A stretch of 64,000 bases of DNA. Source: Bursaphelenchus xylophilus (lineage: Eukaryota > Nematoda > Chromadorea > Rhabditida > Aphelenchoididae). The translations under genes were made by a program, and so were the position numbers. The notes under the pieces were generated by a model. The model was given only the letters and a program-made list of their open reading frames with translations, did not search any database and had not been told where the DNA came from. The stretch spans positions 10,664,001 to 10,728,000 of the forward strand of contig CAJFCV020000002.1 in assembly GCA_904066235.2 (NCBI GenBank), given 5' to 3'. Shown piece by piece: positions 47,126 to 57,045 of the stretch; the first letter of the stretch is position 1; each line of letters opens with the position of its first letter.

Positions 47126-47562
47126 CAGAGATTGCCACGGTCAAAATTTCGGCTCCGGCTCCGGCTCTTAGCTCCCAGAGCCGGCGCCGAGGCCAAATTT
47201 GCAGCTCCGGCTCTTGGCTCCGTGCAAAATTTAAAAAGGCCTCCGGCTCCGAATCCCGGCTCCTATGCAAAATGTTTTTTTAAAAATATTTTTTCAAAAA
47301 TAAAAGTTCTTAGTGCCAGAGATCATACAGCCAACGTTTTTGAGTCAAGTCACATCCTCCGCAGTGTTTTTTTCAAGTAATTTGGTTTAAAAAGATCACG
47401 AAATTTTTACTTTTCTGACCGTTGGGAAGCCTGGCTCCGACTTTGAGCTCGGGAGCCGGAGCCGACCCCAAAATTTCCGGCTCCGGCTCTGGCTCCCGGC
47501 TCGGAGCCGGAGCCGCTCAGAGCCGGAGCCAAGAGCCGGCTCCGGAGCCGTGGCAATCTCTG
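47126..47562. repeat. GC-rich foldback element, gattgccacgg family, second copy
   Basis: The ends are cagagattgccacggtc and gagccgtggcaatctctg, inverted. The arms are built from cggctccgg and ccggagccg. It matches the element at 15847-16246. Confidence 0.8.
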
Positions 47563-47565
47563 GTG

Positions 47566-47775
47566 ATGACCTATCTTCTCGGCCCTCAATGGGCGGAATA
47601 CTTTGATATTGCCGTGGTGGACGCGAAGAAGCCGAATTGGTTCGCGGAGGGCACCGTTTTTCCGCCAAGTCGACACTTCCACCGGCGTATTGAAGCTGGG
47701 AATGCACACTGGCCGTTGAAGAAGGGTCAAGTCTATTCGGGCGGGTCTTGTGACGCGTTTATCCATCATGAAGAT
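47566..47775 (+). pseudogene. Inverted partial copy of a 5'-nucleotidase exon
   Basis: The plus strand matches the minus-strand nucleotidase exon 49378-49666 from its first codons ([13 protein letters not shown]) to [10 protein letters not shown], then diverges. One extra T after GGCACCGT shifts the frame within TVFRQVD, and CATCATGAAG replaces the exon's continuation. There is no start codon or splice context, so I read it as a dead duplicate. It abuts the right end of the GC-rich foldback. Confidence 0.85.
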
Positions 47776-48007
47776 AATCTTTTTTGTTGTTGAACACTCG
47801 CGCGTAGAAAACAAAAGAATTTGCACGTTGACACAATTAGACAAGCGTAAGCTACCTCTGAATTCAAGGAAGCCAAGTTGATAAGTTTCCCTCCGAACAG
47901 ATCCCCAAAAGACCAAGAAAAACGAAAAAAATCGAAAAAATCCTTGAAATATTTGGTTGAAATTCTTTATTGGACAAAAACTCAATATTGGAATCACAAA
48001 CTCTCCT

Positions 48008-51000
48008 TCAATTCATCGACTTCTTCGCATACGACGCCAGCGAGAAGTTGTCTTCAGTGGACGACACCGACGCCAGATCCTGATATCCCTCCTCCTCGGA
48101 GAGGGGTTCGTCGTCAATGTCCTCGTGACAGAAGCTGGCCATCGACTTGGAGGGCTGGCGGCCCAGCTTGTCGTTGGTCGGCTTCGACATCTTGGCCAAA
48201 TGATCCACCGTACTCTCATGCGGCATGAGCATCATGGGGGCGCGGAAAAAGTAGAACGTCGGGTAGTAGATGAGGTTGTACGGCGAGGCGGCGTACAGGT
48301 CCGCATAGCGCTCCACTTGGGTCGCAAAAAATGTGGTTCTGGAGCCCGACCGGAACAGTGGGCCCAGCACGCCGTACGCCTGGTCCATTTCGTGGGTTAG
48401 GTTCTGAAATTCGAAATAAAATTTTCAGAAGTTGGCCCAAATTATGAGCTGGAAGAGCCACTGGTCAGTTTGCGATGGATAAGGTGAAAAGACCCGTAAA
48501 TGTAGAGGGAGATGGATGTTAATTGCCTTTTTTTGGTAGTTATTACTTTTTGGAGGGTAGTAAAGACGTTAGAATTGAAATTTGGAGGTTTTGCGAAAAA
48601 TCAAATTTTCGTGCCAGGACCCAAAATTTGTGAATTTAGCCAAAAATTACGCTTTTGAAAGGAAATATGTTTAGTAGGTTGCTTTGTGGAGGGTAGCAAA
48701 GAGGTTAGAATTGAAATTTGGAGGTTTTGCGAAAAATCAAATTTTCGTGCCAGGACCCAAAATTGTGAATTTAGCCAAAAATTACTGTTTTGAAAGAAAT
48801 AGGTATTGTTTAGCCTGGAAAATTGTAAATCGAGATGTTTTACAATTAAGGAAAAAAACAAAATTTTGAGCAGTCAGGTTTTCATGGTGGGACTCAAAAA
48901 TTTGACGGATCTGATTTTTTTTTACAAAAAATGACATTTTTTCACAAAACGCTCACTCGAATAGCTTTCACAGCTTCTGCAATTTCCACATGAGCCGAAT
49001 TGGACGAAGTGGCATCCATATTCTTGTACAATTTGGCCAGTTGGACGTCAAGTTGAGCGAGCCGTTCGAATAGACTGTGACGTTCCGTCCAGATCGTCAA
49101 CTCATGCTCGATTTCCGGGACCACCAGGAATGTTCTCCAACCTGAAATTGGGAAAAATTTGAAAAAAATTGAGTTTTTGCAGCGAGCGGAAGACTTGACT
49201 CAAATTTGAATTTTGGGCCAAGTTTGGGCCTAAAAGGTTATTAAAATTTTTTTGTATATTTTTCAACAAACAAAATGTAAAAAAAACCTATAATGTCTTG
49301 CCAAAAAAACAAAATTTGGGTCAAGTCTCCCTTTCCCGTATTTTACAAAAATATCAAAAAACAAAAAAAACCCTTACCTCTATTCTTTTTGGATCTCAAA
49401 ACATCTCCAAAAATATGATCTCCAATGTACAATATATCCTTTCCTCGGGCCTTCATCATTCGCCGAAACGCGTCACAAGACCCGCCCGAATAGACTTGAC
49501 CCTTCTTCAACGGGCCCGTGTGCATTCCCAGCTTCAATACGCCGGTGGAAGTGTCGACTTGGCGGAAAACAGTGCCCTCCGCGAACCAATTCGGCTTCTT
49601 CGCGTCCACCACGGCAATATCAAAGTATTCCGCCCATTGAGGGCCGAGAAGATAGGTCATCACACCCTGGAGTTGAATAATTTTGTTATAGGAATAGGTT
49701 ATGATGAGTTTACATATCAAAATTGATTAGAAAAGATAAAAATTTTGGCCAAAAACGATTAAAACTAGAAATATTGTCAAAAACAAGGTAAAATTAGATA
49801 AAAACTGCAAATTGCAGACTGCAGATGCCTTGTATTTTCTATAAACCTCATCCGCAAGACTTCAAATGCCATTTTGCATCTACCATATTCCCTACAACCC
49901 TCAAAAAATACCTATTTTTTACTCACAAATCAAGATGGATTTTTTATTTTGTTACATTTTTTGTGCATAGCACGACCGAGACAAAATTGGAAAAGATAAA
50001 AATTTTGGCCAAAAACGATTCAAAAAAACTAGAAATATCCCCAGAAGCCAGGCCAAATTAGATGAAAACTGCCAATTGCAGACTGCAGATGCCTTGTATC
50101 TTCCATACACCTCATCTACAAGACTTCAAATACCTTTTTGCATCTACCATATTCCCTACAACCCTGAAAAAATATCTATTGTTTCACTTACATTCGTATA
50201 GCTGTACTCGCTGTTGGTCAACAAAAAAGTCTGCCCATGTCGTCGCAACTGAGGCAGCAGCTGTTTGATTCTCTCATCTTTCACCACAAACTGCTCAATG
50301 TTGTTCAAAACGAACTGTTTCATGGAGCCCTCGGTGTGAACCCAGTTCACGGCGTTGGTTACGTCTTTGGCAAACGACTTGTAGGACATGATGACGTCAT
50401 TTCGGCGGACTCCTGTGCGGTCGGGAAGGCTGAAAAAGGGAGATAAAATTTGATGGACAATAATTTTTTTAAAAATTTCCACTATTTTTCATCAAGAGAA
50501 AGACTTGACTCAAAATATCTCAAAATGGGTCAAGTGTTTCCCTCATAGGAAAATTCTGAAAAATACCAAAAAAATCATAAAAACCGCGAAAAACTGGAAG
50601 TTTCCGGCCGAGGGAAACATAAAAGCCAAAATTTAAAAATGTGTCAAGACTTTCCTTAACTTAAAAAAACCTACAACCACCATAAATCAAGTTGAAAATT
50701 GAAATTTTTATTTTCTTCGTCAATGTAAAGACTTGACCCACTTTTCTCCATATGGGTCAAGTCTTTGCCCACCTTGGGTCAAGTCTTTCCCTTACACCCA
50801 CACCCTGGGTCACGTCTTTCCCTCATATACAACTCTGGGTCAAGTCTTTCCCTCACATGCAAACCCTGGGTCAAGTCTTTCCCTCATACCGAAAAGCGAA
50901 AAACATTGCAAAAAAACAATCTTACCACTCAAACCTACAATAAACTTACACTTTGTACTCCGGATCATTGTCAAAGTAGTCCACCAACGAGGCCAACAAG

Positions 51001-52136
51001 TACGTGTCCGGCATATTGAACAACGTATTCAACACGATCACTCTACTATCAGTCAGATGCAAAAACTTGTTCGGATACTGCTCCTCGATCTCATTGGGCT
51101 TCATAAAGTGGAAGCCGTGAACTCCGACGAGGATGTTCCCGAACCCGTCCACCTTCAACAAGTTCCCATGCACCATGTCGAACCAAAGACCGCGCACCGG
51201 GAAATTGGAGTTGTAATTGAGATTGCGCAACTGTTCCGGGTACCCGATCTCGATGAGGCGGCTGATGGTTCGCGAAAATAACATGGCCTCGTATTGCGGC
51301 GATTTGTAGTCTGAAAAAGCGGGGAATTATGGAGGAAATCGAGTTTTTTTTGATATAGCACTTGATTTAGAGATCAAAAAGAGAAAAATTTTGTTGGAAA
51401 TGAAACTGCAAGAAGCAACAGATAGATAATAAATATAAAGAAATGAAAATAATATTCTGTGAAGGTATTTTCAGTCGTTAAAACAGGTTTATCATCAAAA
51501 ATCATCAAAAAATCAGGAAAAGTCTATGTTTTTGGATGTTACACTTCATTTTGATGTGCAAAAAGTTTAAATCTGCCATTCAAAAGAAACTTTGCTTTTT
51601 AATAATTGCATTACAAGTCAGTAACTTCTTCTAAATTAGCCTTAAAAGCCATAAAAAAACTTTTTAAGCGAATGAGTTCAAAAAATTCAAAATTTACAAA
51701 ATTACACTTGTAAAAAGGTAAGATATCGCTTTCAAAACAAAGTTAATGTCTTGTCAGTGCTATATCTAGCTGTTACAAATGTCATTTTCAACGATAAAAG
51801 TAATTTTTTGGCCAAAAAACCCCGTTTTCCGAGAAAAAATCTGGTTTTTCAATACTTTTTCAATTTTTCTAGCCTCTCAGGTCCATACAGTAATCTTCAG
51901 CCCTCCCCCAACTTACTGGCCAAAGTATAGTCCATGTCGAACCCAAAAAACTTCATCTTCTCCAGTCGCAGCGAGCGGCCGACGAAGATTCGCTGACTCG
52001 GGTCGTGCTTGTAAGCGCCGTTGATCTGCTGAATGTCCAACGGTTTATTCACGTTCTGCTCGCCGGCCGCGATGGCGGCGTCCGCGGTCTGCGTGCCGCG
52101 CGTGCTGGAAGCAGACGGTTTCTCAGTGGACGCCAT
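48008..52136 (-). CDS. Cytosolic purine 5'-nucleotidase (NT5C2, cN-II type)
   Basis: Six exons on the minus strand: 51917-52136, 50950-51310, 50192-50429, 49378-49666, 48957-49141 and 48008-48403, 562 residues, close to the vertebrate length. It dephosphorylates IMP and GMP by a HAD-type mechanism in the cytosol. Visible motifs are the nucleophile loop DMDYTLA (67-73), [11 protein letters not shown] at about 262-272 (motif II), DAKKPNWF with the downstream VYSGGS, and the acid motif [29 protein letters not shown] and the C-terminal [21 protein letters not shown] are typical of this family. The tail is acidic ([16 protein letters not shown]), also a family trait. Intron 5 carries a duplicated fragment of ufd-3, and intron 3 carries motif sequence like that at 50040. 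Two copies of the agttccttattttggccaca element type flank the wider region. Confidence 0.93.
48425..48895 (+). pseudogene. Duplicated fragment of ufd-3 (exon 9 end plus intron) inside a nucleotidase intron
   Basis: Plus-strand sequence from ttggcccaaattatgagctg through the donor and into the following intron matches the minus strand of ufd-3 at about 39840-40183. A stretch of about 110 bp (near 48545-48660) is repeated at 48680-48790. It carries no complete reading frame. Confidence 0.8.
49790..50180. repeat. Two-copy tandem repeat in nucleotidase intron 3
   Basis: A segment with ttgcagactgcagatgcctt, catctaccatattccctaca and aaaatttaggcc-like AT sequence occurs twice, near 49745-49915 and 49990-50165. 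Confidence 0.7.
50490..50900. repeat. gggtcaagtctttccctc array in nucleotidase intron 2
   Basis: About eight copies of gggtcaagt(c/g)tttccctca occur, most densely at 50750-50885. This is the reverse complement of the motif at 1-600 and 4976-5460. Confidence 0.85.
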
Positions 52137-54431
52137 TCTCTCCCCGCAACCGATCCCCGACAGCGGTGTGGTAGGAAAATGGCCGATTCCGCGGCGAAAG
52201 TTCGAAATTTCGAAAATTGGACTCTTGGAATTTGAAATTTTTGATTTTTTTTTTTTATTTTTTAAATTTTCTTTTTTGGAATTTTTCAATTTTACTTCAT
52301 TTTTTCGAATCGATTTTTTTGGGAAAAAGTTCCTTATTTTGGCCACAACAAAGGTACTCCGCGAACTGCGCCCAAGCTTGGGCACTAAAGCTAGGAAAAA
52401 CGCTTCGACCTAGCTGGCACTGAATTACTATACTAGCTCTACAGTTTTAAGGGTACCTACGAAGGCTGTGACGACTCATTTAGTTCCATACGGAGGCAAT
52501 AAATTTAGTTCCGGACATGTTTCATCGTATAAAGTGTAGAATCACAGGCTGCAGCCGTTTTTGAAGGGTAAGGTGGTACGTGAAAAAGAAGGTACCTCAC
52601 TAACTAAATCCACTGTCCGGGCATTGACAACGATAAACTGAGCGTGCACGCTAAATTTGGGCTAATTCCGACCAGTTTCCGCAAAGTTATAAGTTGTGGC
52701 CAAAATAAGGAACTTTTACTTTATTTTTAAATTTTTTAAACTTCTCCTTTTTTGGAATCTTTCAATTTTAATTCATTTTTTCAAATCGATTTTTTTTGTG
52801 GGATACCCCAAATTTCAGCTCATATTTTCGAGATTTTGCTTCGAGATTTCGAAAATTGGACTTTGGGGACTTGAAATTTTGGAGTTTTTATTTATTTTTT
52901 TGTTTTTTTATTTCTCATTTTTTGGATTTTTTTTTCATTTTTTCAAACCGATTTTTTCTGGGGTACCCCCGAATTTCACCCAAATAAATTTTTAAACACT
53001 ATTTTCTAAAATTTTTGACTGTCGGGAAAATAATGAGCACAATGTCGCTGCACCAATCGCGTCGCTGAAGTGAAAAGCAATGGATTTTTCCGCAACACAA
53101 CTCGTTTTTCCTGGCGGCGATGACATTTTTGATGCGACATAGCGCTCATTATTTTCCCGACAGACTGATATGTTGGAGTTTTTCAGCGCGTATTTTGCAG
53201 AGATATTCAAGATTTTTAAATCAAAAAAATAAACAAAGAAAAGAATTTTTTTCGCGATTATGGTCCTCAAAACGATGACCTTTTATCAAAAGAAGTAAAA
53301 AATTTTTCCCAAAAAAATCGATTTTTTGCTGCAGAATAGAAAAATTTACAGCTAAAGGACCATTTTTCGTCTGTCCGACTCTCCTCATTTTACATAGTCT
53401 CTCAAAAAAAAGATCAATTTTTTAAAATTTTTTCCGTCTATGCTTCCTAAAAAAATTATTTTTCAAAAACTCAAAACTTTTTACCTGAAAAATATCGACC
53501 AAATCCTCGAAACCTGGTAAAAACAGACCCATCGAAATAGCTGTCTCAAAATGTTTAGCTCTTTAGGGGCTCCCACAAGGAAGGGAAATAAAATTTCAAA
53601 TTGAGAAAAACAAGCCTGTCCCTTTTCGTGCTGACCACTAAAACCAATTGGACCGGGAACATTCGCTCGTTACCCGGAGTTCTTGCGAGCAAAGAACTCT
53701 GAGGTTTTTTTTGGGGATTTTATGTCCATTTTCCCTTTGGCTTCATGGCCAATAAAAGTTTATTTTTTATTTTTGGAAAATCAAATTTTTTAGCGGAGCC
53801 GAAGTTTTGAAATTTCAATTTTCTTTAAATTTGGCACACACTTCGGGCACAGGCCAACTATGAATTCCGGAAAGTTCTAGCTCGCGCCCTGCAAGGACGG
53901 CCGAGATATTCTACCATCTTTGCGGTCGAGAGAGTACGAAAAATGTGGAGAGCGGTCAAAGAGGATCTTTTATCTCTACCGGTCAGAGAGAAAAGCACTT
54001 AGAAAAAATCGTCTTACAGTGTTAGAAAAAGTTAAAATAAGCCTATGCCAAGTTTCAGCAAAATCTGAGCGTCGCACTTGGTGTACAGTGAAGGACCCGA
54101 TCGAGTGGCAAAAAACGTACCATTTTGCATCCGGAAAGCATCAAAAATGTGGCAAAATGTTTCCCTTTCCAAGTGAAAAAAACTTCGTTTTGAAGGGTTC
54201 CCTCACAAAAAGAGCGGGCGCGCTTTTGAAATCAGAGTTTTTTTCACTTGGAGAGGGATTTTCGCCACATTTTTGATACTTCCCGGATGCAAAATGGTAC
54301 GTTTTTTGCCACTGGATCAAGACCCCGCAGCAACGATTGGGATTCCTCTGTTATTTGATGCCCCAACATTGTAACAAGCCCACATTTTACCGAGGAAACG
54401 CCCCAACTCCTCCACCTAAAGTTCGACTTAC
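52137..54431. repeat. Intergenic or intronic stretch with three inserted elements
   Basis: An agttccttattttggccaca element lies at 52329-52715, a ctgtcggg element at 53019-53164, a partial aagtaccccaagtgcgacg element at 53808-54085, and a gatccagtggcaaa foldback at 54087-54325. A possible short last exon of the gene at 54432-56258 lies near 53640-53705 on the minus strand, but I cannot confirm it. Confidence 0.6.
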
Positions 54432-56258
54432 GGGACTCTCAAATGGTTGGTTCCATTTGGACTCAAAAGCTCCGAATCCGGCGATGGTCTGCTCGGCTTC
54501 CGCGAAGACACCGTGGAACTTGTGGACCTCGTTGCTTCTTGCGCTAGGTGTCGATCTCGTGCAGCCGCAAATTCTGCTCGTTTCTGGGCCGCCACCCCCG
54601 TCCAATAGTCGGCCGTCTCCGATGGGCGATTGGAATGGATGTAGGTGGGGTTCGGAGAGACGGATCTGTAACTTTAAAATGATTTTTTATAACATTATCA
54701 GTCTGTCGGGAAAATAATGAGGACTCTGACGTTGCGCCAATCGCGTCGCTGAAGTGGAAAAAATGGTTTTGCCGCGACACAATTCATTTTCCCGGCGGTA
54801 ATGCGAGTTCCGATGCGACAGAGCGCTCATTATTTTGCCGACAGACTAATATTGCAAGTGTAGATCAGAGAGGAAACCCCTGGACAACGAATTAGACAAA
54901 AAAATTTATGTTTTATTTACAAGGATTTTGTTGTAGGGAAGCCTATTTTGCCCCAAAATTAGCTTACTATAGACCTTGGAAAATCGTCCGTTATAGACAG
55001 CTTTTGTTTCAAAAAAAACTGTTTATCAAGAGATCCCATTGTAAACAGCAGCTTTATACAACGAATGAAAATAACCAGAAAAAATGCGCGTTATAAAGAG
55101 ATTTTGCTATACAAAGCTTTATTTTAGCCTTAAATTTACTCCTGGGACAGCTGGGATGTTTTCTTATTGACAACTTTGCCGCACGTGTGCTCGTGATCGG
55201 GTTTACTGATAGGAAAACATTCAGATTGGCTGGCAAGGAAAGTACTCTAAGTACAACGTTTAGATTGATGAAACTTTGCACAAGCCTTGATTTATTTTTT
55301 CTTACAATTAGACCTATGCGAGACCGCCAGCGTGTTCTTTGCGGAAACGACCGAGATTTCTAGGTCGAAAGTTGGCAAAATAGGACCCTTTTTTTGCGAA
55401 TTTTGGTATGAAAAGTTTGATACCTGCTTCTGCCATGAAGGGTAATGTTTCTAAAAAAAAATAATTTTTTTTCCATGCGAACTGGCAAAGATACGTCCAA
55501 AAAAGTGATTTTTCTCTCAGCCCATTCTCCGCGTTCCGCGTACTTTCTCGGCCGCAAAGACCGTTGAGCATCTCGGGGTTCCTTGAAAAGCGCGAGCTAA
55601 AATTTCCGGAATTTATGTGCGCTCTATGCTCATGTATGTGCAAAACTTAAATACTTTCCTTGCATGCAAATTAAGCTTTTCAGCCCAAATTTACCCCAAA
55701 ATTTTTAGGACCACACACGTAAACTCCCACTGATTAAAGTAACGATTTTCGTCTCAAAACGTCGACTTTCTCACAAAGATTTTGAATCGAAAAATTTTGC
55801 CCACCCAAAGATTAGAGAAAATCCTTCGAGAAGCCCTAAACTTTTAGTAAACAATTTTTTCAGCCAATTTATTAATAGTTTTTTATGGCAATCCTCTTAT
55901 CCGTTTTTAGGATATGAAGGCTTCGTCATAAGCTTTGTCTTATATAATATAGAAAAAAATATTTATGGTTTAAGAATATTAAAAACATTTTATAAATTTG
56001 CGTCGACAACAATTCTTGCAAGGAAAGTACCCCAAGTGGTTTTCTTCTCTCAGATTTTCTTCAAATTTTGCGCACATTTCGGGCATAGGCCCCATAACCG
56101 ATATTGAAAATTTTAGCTCGCTCTTTCCAAGGGCAGCAGAAATATTCAACGATATGGATTTTTGAGATTCTATCGCCTTACCGCGCCCTCCATCGAGCGT
56201 CCAGCAGCTGGGGGATGTGGGTTGGATGGTGATGGTGGTGATAGTTGTGAAAGGCCAT
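54432..56258 (-). CDS. Unrecognised gene, first two coding exons only
   Basis: Exons 56182-56258 and 54432-54665 join in phase 2 to give 103 residues plus a partial codon. A ttttttcag two bases before the ATG looks like a trans-splice acceptor. The protein begins MAFHNY followed by five histidines, then becomes polar and Ser/Arg/Ala-rich (KRAEFAAARDRHLAQEATRS, SSRKPSRPSPDSELLSP). The second exon is open for its whole 234 bases and ends at a good donor (GTCCC|GTAAGT), so a further exon must lie to the left. One candidate starts after aaacctcag near 53705 and stops within 20 codons. I recognise no domain. The low-complexity sequence suggests a disordered protein. Confidence 0.45.
54702..54846. 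repeat. ctgtcggg foldback element
   Basis: The ends are cagtctgtcgggaaaataat and attattttgccgacagact, about 145 bp. This is one of about ten copies of this family: 9460-9948 (split), 10405-10557, 13940-14088, 16958-17110, 53019-53164, 56437-56587, 60598-60740, 60775-60912 and 63446-63609. Confidence 0.85.
54850..56181. repeat. Long intron with partial aagtaccccaagtgcgacg elements
   Basis: Copies lie at 55238-55660 and 56018-56165 within an intron of the unrecognised gene. A short open stretch with an HEHTCGK motif at about 55127-55203 on the minus strand could be an exon but has no partner. Confidence 0.55.
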
Positions 56259-56599
56259 ATCTGAAAAAATGCCTGTTATGAAAAGAAATTTATTTGTAAT
56301 AGAAGGGGTTTGTTATGAGAAGGTTGATTTTGACCAAAAAATTTAGGGCCAAAATTAAATTTTATAAAACTACATCCTTCGATATACAACAAAATTTTTT
56401 CGATTCCTGGCTAATCATTATACAGACCTTTGTATCAGTTTGTCGGGAAAATAATGTGGATTTGTCGCGGAAAAATATCTCGTCCCGTCGCAATCGCACA
56501 CCAAATTTTCAGCCGCGGCAAACGGTCGCAAAGCGGTGATGGGCGATTCCAAGGCGCGAAGAATCCACAATAATTTCCCTACAGACTGATGCTAGTCCG

Positions 56600-57045
56600 T
56601 TTAAGCATGGCTGCAAACCGGGCGAGCCCGGCCCGGCCCGGCCCGGGCCGCAGGCCCGGGCTTAAATCTCCAAGCCCGGCCCGGGCCCGGGCTTGGAAAA
56701 TTTGGAAAGCCCGGCCCGGTTCGGCCCGGAAAATTTTTATACTAGGTTGGAAAGAAAGAAAGCGGGAAATGAAAGGAAAAATGTAAAGAAAAATTTAGCA
56801 AAACATAGGTACATAAGGTCACTTTACGTTCGCTATCAGCAGTGTGTCCGAAGAAATGAAAAATTCTGTCGAAAAAGCTTATTTTTTCCTTTTTTCCGGG
56901 CAAAAGTTAGATTTCAAAAAAACCGGGCCGGCCCGGGCCGGGCCGGGCCTAAAAATTGAAGCCCGGAGGCGGGCCGAGAAATTAGTCGGCCCGGGCCGGG
57001 CCGGAAAATTTTGCAAAGCCCGGCCCGGAGCCATGCCTAAGTCCG
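56600..57045. repeat. GC-rich foldback element, ggcccggcc family, second copy
   Basis: The ends are taagcatggctgcaaac and ggagccatgcctaag, inverted, with cccggcccggcc arms and an AT-rich core. It is related to the element at 8643-9040. Confidence 0.75.

Larger units (their letters stand above)
46928..48007. other. Intergenic between the nucleotidase and the coiled-coil gene
   Basis: It contains the GC-rich gattgccacgg element (47126-47562) and, directly next to it, an inverted copy of a nucleotidase exon (47566-47775). The nucleotidase polyadenylation signal (minus-strand AATAAA near 47967) lies about 40 bases after its stop. Confidence 0.65.

Noticed and set aside
52217..52423. Phe-rich frames and a frame starting MPKLGRSS near the nucleotidase start
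   Set aside because: They fall in a repeat element also present at 25861-26245 and in poly-T sequence.
55127..55203. Minus-strand terminal exon with an HEHTCGK motif
   Set aside because: There is an acceptor-like tatcag, but it lies inside the intron of another gene and has no upstream exon in phase.
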